64,000 nucleotides of DNA from Mikania micrantha. Taxonomy: Eukaryota > Streptophyta > Magnoliopsida > Asterales > Asteraceae. The stretch spans positions 47,385,484 to 47,449,483 of the forward strand of contig CM018697.1 of the NCBI GenBank assembly GCA_009363875.1, in the 5' to 3' direction. This document shows positions 22,163-34,506 of this stretch, piece by piece. The position numbers and the translations under genes are program-made. How positions within the stretch are numbered: position 1 is the stretch's first letter; every line of letters begins with the position of its first letter. The notes below the pieces were generated by a model. It did not search any database, was not told the DNA's origin, and was given only the letters and a program-made list of their open reading frames with translations.

Positions 22163-22924
22163 TGTCACACCCCGAGCCGGCGGGGTTGGATCAAAGTCCC
22201 CGTCGGGCGGAAGGTTCTCGGGGCGCGATATCGTGAGTGATAATCAAATGATCAGATTGTTTACATAACATCAACGTTTAAGAATAACTAAAGCACAGTG
22301 AAACATTAAACTAGGATTACAAAGTTAAATTACAATATCAATGTTCTGCAATTTAACTATGTAAACCTAACAAAAGACTCAAATGTTTCTATCTTGTATC
22401 TATACAAGATATCAAAAGTGATGTGTATTATCAAAAAAAGATGTGCTTCCAAAATCAACTAGGTCCTCTATATAGGCCACCTAACATGCAATCCAATAGC
22501 CTTAGCTTAAACCTGTTCTTCACCTGAGAAAGCATGTAAGAAAAACAAAGTCAACACAATGGTTGGTGAGTTCATAGAGTTCATAAGTTTAAAAATAGCT
22601 TTAGCAAACCTCTTTTGGTAAAACTTTAACCTCATTACCTCCACATGTAATATCCAAATCAGTATGCTTATATATAGGGCATACCCCTTAGTCGAGCCTA
22701 CAACCCGCCCAGACGCCGTCCCACCACATACTAATTCGCATATGACACTATTGTTAATAATAATTTAACATTTTACCTACCATTCAAACCATTCCTTGTC
22801 ATAGCTTTAGTTTACTGTTTCAAAGTTTACAAGTCTATAGCGTTCATAAGTATTAGCCTCAAAGTAAGTTTAACAAGCATCATAGTTTCACACGCACATA
22901 GTTTCGCTTTCAATAATCTCAAGC

Positions 22925-23330
22925 GTGAGTACAAGCCCTGCTATAGCAGAAGTTTAGCAATTACATAGCTGACGGATAGATACAAGCCCTGCTCTAGCAG
23001 AAGTTTAGCCATTACGTATCTCATTAATTAGTTAAGACTAGTCTAGCAATTACGTGTCTCCTATACAAGATACAAGCCCTGCTCTAGCAGAAGTTTAGCA
23101 ATTACGTATCTCATACATAGACACAAGCCATGCATACACAAACAATCCAGCAATTACATATCTCATATAAGCAGAAACAAGCCCTGCTCTAGCAGAAGTT
23201 TAGCAATTACATGTCTCTTATATAGATAATAACTTAGCCTCATCATAGTTTAGCTTTCACGTATCTCAATACATGGGTACAAGCCCTGCTATAGCAGAAG
23301 TTTAGCAATTACGTAGCCCATGATTAGATA
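22925..23330. repeat. Tandem-like palindromic repeats inside the B LTR
   Basis: Five units of about 40-60 bp, each with CAAGCCCTGCT(A/C)TAGCAG followed by AAGTTTAGCAATTACGTA or close variants. CTGCTATAGCAG is a perfect 12-bp palindrome; CTGCTCTAGCAG has one mismatch. The same units recur in the other LTR (29960-30350). Confidence 0.75.
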
Positions 23331-23399
23331 CCAGCTTAGCATTTCACACGCAATCATTGTATCCAAGCATATAGTGTCAAGCATTAGCATGTAATTCAA

Positions 23400-23640
23400 C
23401 CACGAAATTCATAGTTTAAGCATCAAGTATGTAGTTTAAGCCTCTAGTTTGTAGCATAAGCATCAAGCCTCAAGTTTAAGCATTTAGTTCATAGCATAAG
23501 CCTCAAGCATCAAGTTCAAGCATCTCTGTTCAAGCATAATCATCGAGCATCAAGTTTAAGCATCTAGTTTGTAGAATAAGCATCAAGCACATAGTTTCTC
23601 AAAGTATACTAGTTTCCAAGCATAAGCCTTGTTTTAAGCA
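23400..23640. repeat. Short AAGCATCAAG-type repeats in the B LTR
   Basis: Many short imperfect units such as AGCATCAAGT, TAGTTTAAGCAT and AAGCCTCAAG, also present in the other B LTR at 30450-30640. Probably slippage-derived. Confidence 0.6.
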
Positions 23641-24163
23641 TCTTAGTTATGTTTTAAAAGCATTAAATAACATTCCAATAATTTATTAAAATGTTTAACA
23701 TGCTTCTCAGTCCCGAAGTAAAAACAAATAAGTTTGAAAAGGGACAATGAACTCACCTTGTGTTTGAAGGAGTTCACTTAGTCTAAAACAAGAATGCACG
23801 CGCTCTTTGTTAGTTTCGTAGTAGTTTTCACAATCCTGTATTAATTTCACATTGTTTGCAACTTGTAAGTGTAAGTTTGGAGACATTCGTGTGCGTGTAT
23901 GTGTTAGCCATAAAATTGGCTAACACCCGTAAGTCTCGGTCGTAATTCGACCTTGGTTCTTTCGTCATAAGTTGTTAGTTAAAGGTATTGGCTCTAACTT
24001 TGCAAAATTAACCTAGATTTAAAATTAGGTTTATAGTTTAAAGCCTTATACATTGTCTTTGTTACCCTTGAAACTCTTGTTCATAATGCATATTAACCGT
24101 TTATTATTCCTTGAAATGGCTTGGTGGTTTAAATTGTCGAGTTCTTTAACTCAAATATACCAC

Positions 24164-24425
24164 CTTTATAGTATGCATTCAATATTGTTCTTAAAAGTCC
24201 GATTCCTTGTTTTAATGGTAGTTTAAACCTTGTGGTCACATGTTGGGCCAAACCAAGACATACTTGGGCCGAATTCTTCGCATGGGCCAATTATGTGACA
24301 ATGGTCTAAACCACCTACTCCCTTGGGCCAACCTAAAACCATTGGCCCAAAACAGTAAGCTGTGGGCCCAAAACAGTGAATTGGGCCGAGCACAAACACC
24401 ATGGGCCTAAGCAGTCCACATGGCT
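24164..24425 (-). promoter_or_regulatory. B LTR promoter candidate: GGCCCA cluster upstream of a TATA box
   Basis: On the minus strand, TATAAAG (24170-24164) is preceded by at least eight GGCCCA/TGGGCC words between 24243 and 24406. TGGGCC/T is the plant site II element recognised by TCP factors. The same arrangement is found in the second LTR (TATA near 31152-31146, cluster about 31225-31390). Promoter activity is inferred from layout. Confidence 0.55.
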
Positions 24426-25138
24426 GAATGAGAAATCCTAGTGCCATAACAACCTCCATTGGTCGCCTGCATGGTCACGGGCCAAATCTATGGGCTGGGT
24501 AATGTTATTTGGTCGTGTGAACGTATGGGTCAGCTGTTGGGCCGAAGCATCAGGCCTTGGGTCGAATCAGACTGCTTGGCCGAACCAAGGTGCCCCTGGC
24601 GAATGTCCTCAGCCGGAAGAAATGTTGCCGAGAGAATGTGTATGGTCGAGTAGGACATGCTGGTTCGGCGAATGGGTGGAGTTTAGGTCGAATGACTGGC
24701 GAATGGGGTGAGTATAGGCCGAAGAAAAGTGGCGAATGTGTGCACCGATTGAATGAATGTGGAGGTCGAATAGGGTTCATGTGGCCGAATGGAGGTGGCT
24801 GGCGACTGAGGCTACCGACCGAAAGAGGTGGCCAGCGAGTGGAGCTTCCGATCGAATGGTTGATCTCGAATGGGGGCCGACCGAAGCACAAGGGTTGACT
24901 GGCGAATGAAGTTCTTCGGCCATGGCCATTCGGACATGGGTCATTCGACCTGCTGTGCCTTGGTCATTCGGCCAGTCGCGACCCAGCTGCGTTCCCAAGA
25001 TTGTGAGGTGTTAAACGATGGTGTTCCATGGTAGTATCTGAGTTTCGAGATGTAGAAGTCGATGGGCAGGTCTGGGACCGGCTAAGGGTGGTGGTTCAAA
25101 CAAGTGGGTTTTAAAAACCCTAATTTTCGTGATGTTCA

Positions 25139-26464
25139 TGAGCAAATACCTCGATTTTCAGTGGAGTTTGGCTCAGATCTGTTTGTGGATGATAAGTTGT
25201 ACTCAAGTTTAATTGCGTCCCCAGAGATTTCTGCAACGATCTGAAATGTGAATCTGCTATCACGATCTGAAATGATAGACAATGGCACACCATGGCGTAC
25301 CACTATCTCGTTGATGTAAAGCTTCGCTAGTTTATCCATCGTGTAAGTTTCTCGCATCGGCAAGAAATAAGCAGATTTGGTTAATCGATCAACGATAACC
25401 CAAATAGTGTCATGTCCACTGGAAGTGCGGGGTTGCTTAGTAACAAAGTCCATAGCTATTTGTTTTCCATTTCCAAAGTGTTCAGGCTGTTCCAGTAAAC
25501 CAGATGGTTTCTGGTGTTCCTCCTTCACTTTAGCACACGTGAGACATCGACCAACGCACTCGGCTATTTCTTTCTTCATGTCCGGCCACCAATAATACGC
25601 ACGTAAGTCTTGGTACATTTTATCAGCACCGGGATGCACTGAGTACTTCGTCTTGTGTGCTTCATCAAATATAAGTTTCCTCAATTCATCCACTGCAGGA
25701 ATCCACACCAGATCCTTGTAGTAAATGAGTCCATCAGGTTTTGTTTCCAAATGTTTTTCCACACCGCAATCAAGTTCTTTCTTCAAGTTTTCACGTTCAA
25801 TAACCTCTTGTTGTGCTTGCATAATGTTGTCGTGTAAGCTTGTCTGCACTGTCTTTCCCATTGCTCTGACGCGCAAGGGTTTGACTCTTTCCTTCCGACT
25901 CAAGGCATCAGCTACAACGTTTGCCTTTCCCGGATGGTATTTGATTACACAGTCGTAATCATTCAGAAGCTCAACCCAACGTCGCTGTCGCATATTGAGT
26001 TCCTTATGATCTAATATGTGTTGAAGACTTTTGTGATCGGTAAATATGGTAGACTTGGTTCCATATAAGTAATGCCTCCAGATTTTCAGTGCGAACACCA
26101 CTGCACCTAGTTCCAGATCATGAGTAGTGTAATTCTTCTCATGAACCTTTAGTTGTCTAGGGGCATATGCGATAACTTTGTCTCGCCGCATCAATACACA
26201 GCCAAGTCCCTGATGGGATGCATCACAGTAGACTACAAAGTCATCACAACTGTCTGGGAGAGAAAAGATCGGAGCATCACATAGCTTTTGCTTCAAAGTC
26301 TGAAAGGCTTCTTCCTGCTTTTTTTCCCAAACAAACGGCTCGCTTTTCTGTGTTAGCTTTGTGAGTGGCAGGGCTATCTTAGAAAAGTTTAGATAAACCA
26401 TCTGTAATAGCCTGCTAAGCCTAGAAAAGAACGTATCTCTGTAGGTGTCTTCAGAGCGTCCCAA
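25139..26464 (-). pseudogene. pol: RNase H and truncated integrase, element B
   Basis: Minus-strand frame that takes over from the gag-pol frame near 26400 after a 1-nt shift (YYRWFI / VYLNFSKIALPLTKLT). RNase H: VYCDASHQGLGCVLMRRDKV, YTTHDLELGAVVFALKIWRH, TDHKSLQHIL and VVADALSRKE. Integrase: zinc-binding HKTKYSVHPGADKM..CLTCAKVK, first Asp in AMDFVTKQP, second in SIISDRDSRFT. Just after SRFT the frame shifts again (the other frame reads QKSLGTQLNLSTTYHPQTD), and all sequence after that motif is missing. The third catalytic acid, the C-terminal domain and any chromodomain are therefore lost. Confidence 0.88.
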
Positions 26465-29034
26465 TCCTTTATTGCCTCAATCTTGGCAGGATCATGTATT
26501 CCCTCGTTGTTAATTACGTGACCCAGGAATTGAACCTCTTTTAACCAAAATTCACATTTAGAGAATTTGGCATAGAGTTTCTCTTCCTTTAATAGTTCCA
26601 AGATCATTCGAAGATGTTGCTCGTGCTCTGCTTTGCTTTTGGAATAGATCAATATGTCATCAATGAAAACAATAACAAATTGATCTAGATAAGGCTTACA
26701 CACTCGGTTTATGAGATCCATGAAAACTGCGGTTGCATTCGTCAACCCAAAAGGCATCATCATAAACTCGTAATGCCCGTATCTGGTACGAAACGCCGTC
26801 TTTGGTATGTCTTCATCTTGTACTCTGAGCTGGTGATATCCAGACCGTAGGTCAATCTTTGAAAAGTATTGAGCTCCTTGAAACTGATCAAACAAATCAT
26901 CAATCCTCGGTAGTGGATACCGATTCTTGATGGTTAGTTTGTTTAGCTCCCTGTAGTCTATGCACATACGAAAGGATCCATCCTTCTTTTTCACAAACAA
27001 AACCGGAGCTCCCCAAGGTGAGTAGCTCGGTCGGATGAAACCTTTATCAAGTAGTTCCTGTAGCTGATTAGATAGTTCCTGCATCTCCGAAGGTGCTAAC
27101 CTGTAAGGAGATTTAGCAACAGGTGTTGCTCCTGGAATCAGATCAATACGAAACTCTACCGGTAACACAGGTGGCAAACCAGGTAGATCTTCAGGTAACA
27201 CTTCAGGATATTCTTTTACTATCGGCACGTCTTGTATCATTTTCTTGTCTTTTTCTTTCTCCACCACGTGAGCCAAGAAAGCTACGCATTTCTTTTGTAT
27301 ACACTTACGCGCTTTTATGCATGATATGATCTTTACATTTTGCTTTGCTTGATCCCCACGAACTTCCAATACAAGATCATTCGTCGCTGGAATCCGAAGT
27401 AACTTTTCAGAACAGATGACTTCAACTCTATTGAGTGATAGCCAGTCCATTCCCACAATGATGTCGAAACTGCCCAACTCCATCGGCAACAAGTCGATGG
27501 TAAATGTATGATCTGTGAGTGTAAGTGGGCAGTTCCTAAGTATAGTGCTAAATGTAACTTGTTTTCCATTTGCTACTTCGATAATGTAAGGGGAGTCTAA
27601 AGTTTCCTCAATAAAACTAAGTTGTCGTGCAAAACCAGATGAAATAAAGCTATGGTCTGCACCAGTGTCAAACAGTATAGATGCATAAGAGTCATGTAAA
27701 AGAAATGTACCAGTGACCACATTAGGGTCTTGGCGTGCAACATTGGCTCCGATAACAAAAGCTCGTCCGCGAGGTGCTTGTGCTCCTGGTTGCACTCTCT
27801 TTGGACAGTCGCGGGAGAAATGACCCATTTCCCCGCAGTTGTAGCATCCCCTGTTGTTGTTATTGCTGTTGTTGCCTGGTGGTGGTGGAGGTAGTGCTCT
27901 AGCAGCAGTGTTGGTAGCTTGCATCGCAGGAGCGCGGCAATTTGCAGCCCAGTGGGCAAATCGACCACAGTTAGTGCACTTCCTACACTGTGCAGCAGGT
28001 GGATGATGATACTTGCAATGATTGCACTGAGGATACACTCCCACATAGTTCTTGAGTGTACTGTTGACAGGTGCTGCAGGAGCCTGTCTCAAAGGAGTAA
28101 CGGCCACATAGTTCTTAACGACCTTTTGTTTCTTCTTCTGGTGGTACTCTGGTTTCTTTGTTGTTGTTTCCTTGGCCTTTCCCGCATCGTCTTTTAAAAC
28201 TCCTGACTTTACCATCACCTTGGTAAGTGTGGCTGAAAGGGAGATGGCTGACTCTAGGGTAGCAGGATATGCAGCCAGCACAATGCTTTGAATACAAGAA
28301 GGTAATCCTGCTACATAGCGGTCAATCAGCTTTTCCAATGTTGGCACCATCTCTGGCACCAGGGCTACCAGTTCATGATAGCGGTTGGTAAAAGTCATAT
28401 GATCGGCTCCCTTCATCACATGGTTCGAGAGCTTAACATCTAACTGTTGCAGTTCATGTTTTGGACAGAATTCGTTCCTCAGAAGAAGTTTGAATTTCGC
28501 CCAAGGCATTGCCATCATTTCATCTCTTCCTCGGGCTCTGATTTGAGCGTTCCACCATGTCAAAGCTCGCTTACTGAATGACCCAGCTGCATAGCGAACT
28601 TTATGATGTTCCGGACAACTGCTTATGTCCAAAGTGTTCTCCATTTTCTCTAGCCATTGAATCAGTCCAACGGCTCCTTCGACTCCAGTAAAACTTGGTG
28701 GTTTGCATCCTACAAAGGATTTGTAGGAGCAGTCTGAAGTGTGACTAGTGTTTCCACAAGCCTCTCCATTGGTATGGCCAGAATTGTTGCCATGTCCCTG
28801 AATCCGATTTATCATCTTTGTGATGACATCTTTCAGTTGGCTTGTTAGTTGAGTGCTCAAGAGTGTCGCCAAAGCGATAGTAGCAGGATAAATAACTGGA
28901 CCCGCATTCGGGTTCGGAGGAGGGTTTAGCGGAGGAGGAGGTGGCGGTGGTGAATCAGGTGGTGATGGTGTCGATGAGTGAGGCGCAGATGTCTGTGTAG
29001 TAGGCACCGGAGTCGGTTGTCTTCTGGGCGGCAT
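26389..29034 (-). pseudogene. gag-pol: Gag, protease and reverse transcriptase, element B
   Basis: Open from 29088; I place the start at the Met of MPPRRQPTPVP (29034), since MPPR openings are common in this group. Counting from 29088: a Pro-rich N-terminus (to about 60), Gag capsid region (SYKSFVGCKPPSFTG, WLEKMENTLDI, FCPKHELQQLD), zinc knuckles at about 371-384 (CTNCGRFAHWAANC) and 415-428 (CYNCGEMGHFSRDC), protease with LFDTGADHSFIS (Asp about 474), and reverse transcriptase (PYRLAPSEMQELSNQLQELL, VLFVKKKDGSFRMCIDYREL, SKIDLRSGYHQL, catalytic VIVFIDDILIYSK). It ends at about 26397, where a frameshift cuts it from RNase H. This long readable frame is the best preserved gypsy polyprotein in the window. 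Confidence 0.9.
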
Positions 29035-29187
29035 TCTGATCATAACCAAAAGAATTTGGTTATTGCAGTGATCTAACGCAGAAGACACAATGCAACTTAA
29101 GTATTATGTTCTCTACATGAGGGTCCCTAAGTTATAGTCTAGGCCAAACCGTTTAAGTAAATGACCTATTATTCTCTATAACCTTGA
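29035..29187 (-). other. Short leader of element B
   Basis: About 150 bp between primer site and gag start, with no features beyond AT-rich sequence. Confidence 0.6.
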
Positions 29188-29200
29188 GCTCTGATACCAA
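29188..29200 (-). other. Primer-binding site of element B
   Basis: Minus strand TTGGTATCAGAGC, two bases after the LTR end. Complementary to the initiator-Met tRNA 3' end. Confidence 0.85.
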
Positions 29201-29202
29201 TC

Positions 29203-31851
29203 TGTCACACCCTGAGCCGGCGGGGTTGGGTCGAAGTCCCCGTCGGGCAGAAGGTTCTCGGGGCGCGATATCGTGAGTGATAATCAAATGATCAGATTGT
29301 TTACATAGTATCAATGTTTAAGAATAACTAAAGCACAATCAAACATTAAAATAGGATTACAAAGTTAAATTACAATATCAATGTTCTGCAATTTAACTAA
29401 GTAAACCTAACAAAAGACTCAAATGTTTCTATCTTGTATCAATACAAGATATCAAAAGTGATGCGTATTATCAACAAAAGATGTGCTTCCAAAATCAACT
29501 AGGTCCTCTATATAGGCCACCTAGCATGCAATCCAATAGCATTAACTTAAACCTGTTCTTCACATGAGAAAGCATGTAAGAAAAACAAAGTCAACACAAT
29601 GGTTGGTGAGTTCAGAGAGTTCATAAGTTTAAAAATAGCTTTAGCAAACCTCTTTTGGTAAAACCTTAACCTCATTAACTCCACATGTAATATCCAAATC
29701 GGTATGCTTATATATAGGGCATACCCCTGAGTCGAGCCTACAACCCGCCCTGACGCCGTCCCACCACATACTAATTCGCATATGACACTATTGTTAATAA
29801 TAATTTAACATATTACCTACCATTCAAACGATTCCTTGTCATAGCATTAGTTTACTGTTTCAAAGTTTACAAGTCTATAGCATTCATAAGTATTAGCCTC
29901 AAAGTAAGTTTAACAAGCATCATAGTTTCACACGCACATAGTTTCGCTTTCACTAATCTCAAGCGTGAGTACAAGCCCTGCTATTGCAGAAGTTTAGCAA
30001 TTACGTAGCTCACAGATAGATACAAGCCCTGCTCTAGCAGAAGTTTAGCCATTATGTATCTCATGAATTAGTTAAGCCTAGTCTAGCAATTACGTGTCTC
30101 CTATACAAGATAGAAGCCCTACTCTAGCAGAAGTTTAGCAATTACGTATCTCATACATAGACACAAGCCATGCATACACAAACAATCCAGCAATTACATA
30201 TCTCATATAAGCAGACAAAAGCCCTGCTCTAGCAGAAGTTTAGCAATTACATGTCTCTTATATAGATAATAGCTTAGCCTCGTCATAGTTTAGCTTTCAC
30301 GTATCTCAATACATGGGTACAAGCCCTGCTATAGCAGAAGTTTAGCAATTACGTAGCCCATGATTAGATACCAGCTTAGCATTTCACACGCAATCATAGT
30401 TTCCAAGCATATATTTTCAAGCATTAGCATGTAATTCAACCACGAAATTCATAGTTTAAGCATCAAGTATGTTGTTTAAGCCTCTAGTTTGTAGCATAAG
30501 CATCAAGCCTCAAGTTTAAGCATTTAGTTCATAGCATAAGCCTCAAGCATCTCTGTTCAAACATAATCATCGAGCATCAAGTTTAAGCATCTAGTTTGTA
30601 GAATAAGCATCAAGCACATAGTTTCTCAAACTATACTAGTTTCCAAGCATCATAGTTATGTTTTAAAAGCATTAAATAACATTCCAATAATTTATTAAAA
30701 TGTTTAACATGCTTCTCAGTCCCGAAGTAAAAACAAATAAGTTTGAAAAGGGACAATGAACTCACCTTGTGTTTGAAGGGGTTGACTTAGTCTAAAACAA
30801 GAATGCACGCGCTCTTTGTTAGTTTCGTATTAGTTTTCACAATCATGTATTAATTTCACATTGTTTGCAATTTGTAAGTGTAAGTTTGTAGACATTCGTG
30901 TGCGTGTATGTGTTAGCCATAAAATTGGCTAACACCTGTAAGTCTCAGTCGTAATTCGGCCCTTGGTTCTTACGTCATAACTTTGCAAAATTAACCTAGA
31001 TTTAAAATTAGGTTTATAGTTTAAAGCCTTATACATTTTTTTGTTACCCTTGAAACTCTTGTTCATAATGCATATTAACCGTTTATTATTCCTTGAAATG
31101 GCTTAGTGGTTTAAATTATTGAGTTCTTTAACTCAAATCTACCACCTTTATAGTATGCATGCAATATTGTTCTTGAAAGTCTAATTCCTTGTTTTAATGG
31201 TAGTTTAAACCTTGTGGTCACATGTTGGGCCAAACCAAGGCATACTTGGGCCGAATTCTTAGCATGGATCAATTATGTGACAATGGTCTAAACCACCTAG
31301 TCCCTTGGGCCAACCTAAAACCATTGGGCCAAAACAGTAAGTTGTGGGCCCAAAACAGTGAATTGGGCCAAGCGCAAACACCATGGGCCTAAGCAGTCCA
31401 CATGGGCTGAATGAGAAATCCCTGAGCCATAACAACCTCCATGGGTTGCCTGCATGGTCACGGGCCAAATCTATGGGCTGGGTAATGTTATTTGGTCGTG
31501 TGAACGTATAGGTCAGCTGTTGGGCCAAAGCATCAGGCCTTGGGTCGAATCAGACTGCTTGGCCGAATGGCTCAGCCTTGGCCGAACCAAGGTGCCCCTG
31601 GCCGAATGTCCTCAGCCGGATGAAATGTTGCCGAGAGAATGTGTATGGTCGAGTAGGACATGCTGGTTCGGCGAATGGATGGAGTTTAGGTCGAATGACT
31701 GGCGAATGTGTGCACCGATCGAATGAATGTGGAGGTCGAATAGGGTTCATGTGGCCGAATGGAGGTGGCTGGCGACTGAGGCTGCCGACCGAAAGAGGTG
31801 GCAGCGAATGGAGATTCCGATCGAATGGTTGATCTCGAATGGGGGCCGACC
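29203..31851 (-). repeat. 5' LTR of element B, outer end missing
   Basis: Aligns with 22163 to about 24883 with several percent divergence and small indels. It contains the same palindromic repeats (29960-30350) and GGCCCA cluster (about 31225-31390). It stops at GGGGGCCGACC, where the E LTR starts (31852). The last 255 bp or so seen in the other copy are absent. Confidence 0.85.
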
Positions 31852-33982
31852 TGTCACACCCCCACCTCTCATCACCTCATCATGATGTCACTGAAACGGT
31901 TGCGGAAGCATAGTGGTGATGTCTCCGAGATGAGGGGTGACTTACTTGATCCGATATCACAAGCACACATATTAACTTAAAGTAAATACATTACAAGGTT
32001 TTGTCATTACAACCAATATTACATTATATAATCTAAGTTTATTACATTTATTTAATTACAAGTGCTTAACGTGCTGCCTCACCGTATGGTCACTGTCCTC
32101 CTGCAAAAAGATTTAAATTTGAAACGTCAGCACAAAGTTGGTGAGATCATACAGTTCAAGTTCCACAATACGATATGTAATTATAAGTTCTCAAAATGTT
32201 CAGTTCTAGATAACCATGGGACCCGTATCTATTTCCTTTCTGACGATATTGTTCTACAAGATACTACCCGTCGGTAACATCTTAATGCCTCATTATCTTA
32301 ATGTCTATCACAACATTAAGAAGTTCTGGAAACAGGAAACAAACATTCACACAAGGGGAGTTGCAGCTCCCAGCAAATGGGTGGTCAGCCGATAGTACTA
32401 TCAACGTTTCCCCGTCCGGCCCCACATGGGTTCACTAGATACAGCTCAAAAATGAGGACTTTCAAGTTCTGTGATAGTGTTCTGTTCTCAGGCAAAATCC
32501 CATGAAATCCACAAGTTCTCAACAATCACATGAAATCACTTAGATAACAGTGATACATATCATATAGTTCCAAAAAGTTCAACAATGTTACCAAATGTTT
32601 ATAAAAGATTAAAAAGAAAAGGGGTTGTACGAAACTCACCTGATAATATAGAGGTAGCAGAATATCTCCCAACTGATAATAAAGGGTGATTCGGCATTTA
32701 TTTATGTTAAATGAATTATTCAGGTTTTAACTTACTGATTAGATCTTTCTGAACGTCCAATGTCAAAGACATTGCCTTGAAAGTCATGAAACCGATCTTA
32801 AGTATTTAATTAGTTATTTTGTTATCATATCATACAATGTATGATAATGTAGGAACCTACATTGCATTAGATTCCCAATATAAGGTTGATGACGCTTTTG
32901 ATTAATCAGAATACGCTCGGATTAACCAAATAGTTAATGTTGTTGATTATAATGCTAACACAGTTTCTAGATGGTTTAATGGCTTAGGAATGATTAATCC
33001 TTGTTATTGGTTACCCAAATATCATGAAATATCACAATGTAGTATTAAAGTAGATTTAACAATCATGTTTAACATACTAATCTGACTGTTATCATAAACA
33101 TCAGATAATCGTTCCAATGAGTATGTTAAAGATTGTGATTAGTTTGAAACACTTGGATTTAACCTTGCATTTCAAGGATTAATCCAACTAATCACCTACA
33201 TTGTCATAATAAAATGGGTTAAACCATTATAATCATGGTTATGGTTTTATGCAAACCGAGCATTACAACGGATCAAAACAAGGATTTAACCGTTAAAACT
33301 TCGTGTTCTTTGTTTATAATCAATCCTAGCCATCATCTAGGCAATAATCAACAATCCTAACTATTTCATTACGTCCAAAATCAAGATCTAATCAATCAAA
33401 ATCAAACTAGAAGGTTTAAATGGATCATTACCTAATCTAACGAACATCTGCGGTTAAAACAACGATTAGGACTTGCCGATAAGTTCCCTGGTGCGATCCA
33501 CACAATCCGATGACCTCAGAACAGAGATTTGATGGTGAAGTGTGTGTTTTGTTCGTCTGGAAAGTGAAAGAGTTCGAGAAGTTTAAAAAAATAATCTTCT
33601 GCATGCAATCTGATGAAGATAACCAACTCATTCCACTGCCACACCCGTCGCGTACCGCGACCAGAACCCAAAGAGGGCTTCGCGTACCGCGAAGAAATTC
33701 GGGAATCTCAGATATTTTTCATGCATCACGTACCGCGAAGGAACCTCAACCTAGTCTTCGCGTATCGCAACGAGGCCAGAAATCCAATACTTAGAAATTT
33801 TTATTCGTTTTTCGATTCTGGGCAATCCAGGACTCCGTTTTGCACACGGTTTCACCCACGTTCATCATTTTTCGCATACTATCGATCTGTAACAATTACA
33901 ATCATTAAATCAACATGGATTTCTAGAACGATCAAATGTGCTCACATCATTAATGACGTAATTCTCGTATGCAACTGTCACA
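31852..33982 (-). repeat. 3' LTR of element E
   Basis: 2131 bp. + strand ends TGTCACACCCCC and CAACTGTCACA. It follows the pol end and purine tract on the minus strand, which fixes the orientation. It aligns with 51980-54133 and, inverted, with the solo LTR 4517-6663. Confidence 0.9.
33646..33772 (-). repeat. CG-rich hairpin array in the E 3' LTR
   Basis: Four dyads: GTCGCG-TAC-CGCGAC (about 33647-33661), CTTCGCG-TAC-CGCGAAG (33678-33694), a weaker CACGTACCGCGAAG (33727-33740) and CTTCGCG-TAT-CGCAACG (33756-33772). The first two are perfect stems with a 3-nt loop. Confidence 0.75.
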
Positions 33983-34345
33983 GTCTCCTCCTGTTAGAGA
34001 AATTTCGTCCCGAAATTTAGTGAAGACTTACATTATGACAATCGTTTATGAGAATAGATGTGGGTATTTTTCTTTCATTCGATCTTCACGTTCCCACGTA
34101 TATTCAGGTCCACGTTGCGAGTTCCATCGAACTTTAATGATTGGTATGCAACTACGTTTCAGCACTTTCATTTCTCGATCCATTACCTCTACTGGTTCTT
34201 CACTGAATTGAAGTTTTTCATCAATATGAATTTCTTCTAGAGGTACGATCAATGATTCATCAGTCAGGCACTTCTTCAGATTAGATACATGAAAAACATC
34301 GTGAATGTTACTAAGTTCAGGAGGTAACTCAAGTATGTCGGTGGA
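33983..34345 (-). pseudogene. pol: 3' end of pol with chromodomain-type tail, element E
   Basis: Minus strand. The frame at 34252-34046 reads MIVPLEEIHIDEKLQF, EVMDREMKVLKRS, PIIKVRWNSQRGPEYTWERE and MKEKYPHLFS. This is the tail seen after integrase in Tekay-type chromoviruses, whose chromodomain steers integration to marked chromatin. Upstream, HDVFHVSNLKKCL-like homology is readable in another frame up to about 34340. After the stop comes the usual GACGAAATTTCTCTAACAGG-type stretch with a purine-rich GGAGGAGAC directly before the LTR. Confidence 0.85.
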
Positions 34346-34506
34346 ACCGTGTTCTGGGTTTGGTCAAAGGGTGGAACAGTGTTCGTCTCCAGATTAATAT
34401 GCGGATCCGGATTCGATTGTACGTTCATAAGCAGAACTTGTTCCGATTCAGGGTTAGCATTATTCCTGCCAGCTTTCTTGGCTGGTCGACCTCGTTTTGG
34501 AGCCAT
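34346..34506 (-). pseudogene. gag: Gag start fragment, element E
   Basis: Minus-strand frame opening MAPKRGRPAKKAGRNN (Met 34506), basic then polar (NPESEQVLL, QSNPDPHINL). A basic MAPKRG-like start is typical of chromovirus Gag. At about 34343 it runs into the pol end in a different frame, so one deletion removed the rest of gag, protease, reverse transcriptase, RNase H and most of integrase. Confidence 0.65.

Larger units (their letters stand above)
22163..25138 (-). repeat. 3' LTR of element B
   Basis: About 2.98 kb. On the + strand it starts TGTCACACCCCGAGCCGG. It aligns with 29203-31851, except for small indels and the part beyond 24883, which the other copy lacks. The right end (GATGTTCA, 25138) is an estimate: on the minus strand it gives TGAACATCACG, but no purine tract precedes it, so the LTR start itself may be trimmed. 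Confidence 0.8.
22163..31851 (-). mobile_element. Gypsy element B (chromovirus-type), truncated at both coding and outer ends
   Basis: Minus strand: 5' LTR remnant (31851-29203), primer site, gag-pol (29034 to about 25140) and a 3' LTR (about 25138 to 22163). The domain order Gag, protease, reverse transcriptase, RNase H, integrase is the gypsy order; the two zinc knuckles and reverse transcriptase style suggest a Tekay/Del chromovirus. The end of integrase and any chromodomain are missing. The outer end of the 5' LTR is cut at 31851/31852 by element E, so the target duplication cannot be checked. The inner left flank is CTGAATT. Confidence 0.88.

Noticed and set aside
22925..23330. CRISPR-like array
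   Set aside because: Units are imperfect, spacers are also related to each other, both LTRs carry the same array, and the DNA is plant nuclear.
24457..24900. Overlapping ORFs on both strands in the GC-richer part of the B LTR
   Set aside because: GC-rich LTR sequence lowers stop density; no domain, frames differ between the two LTR copies.
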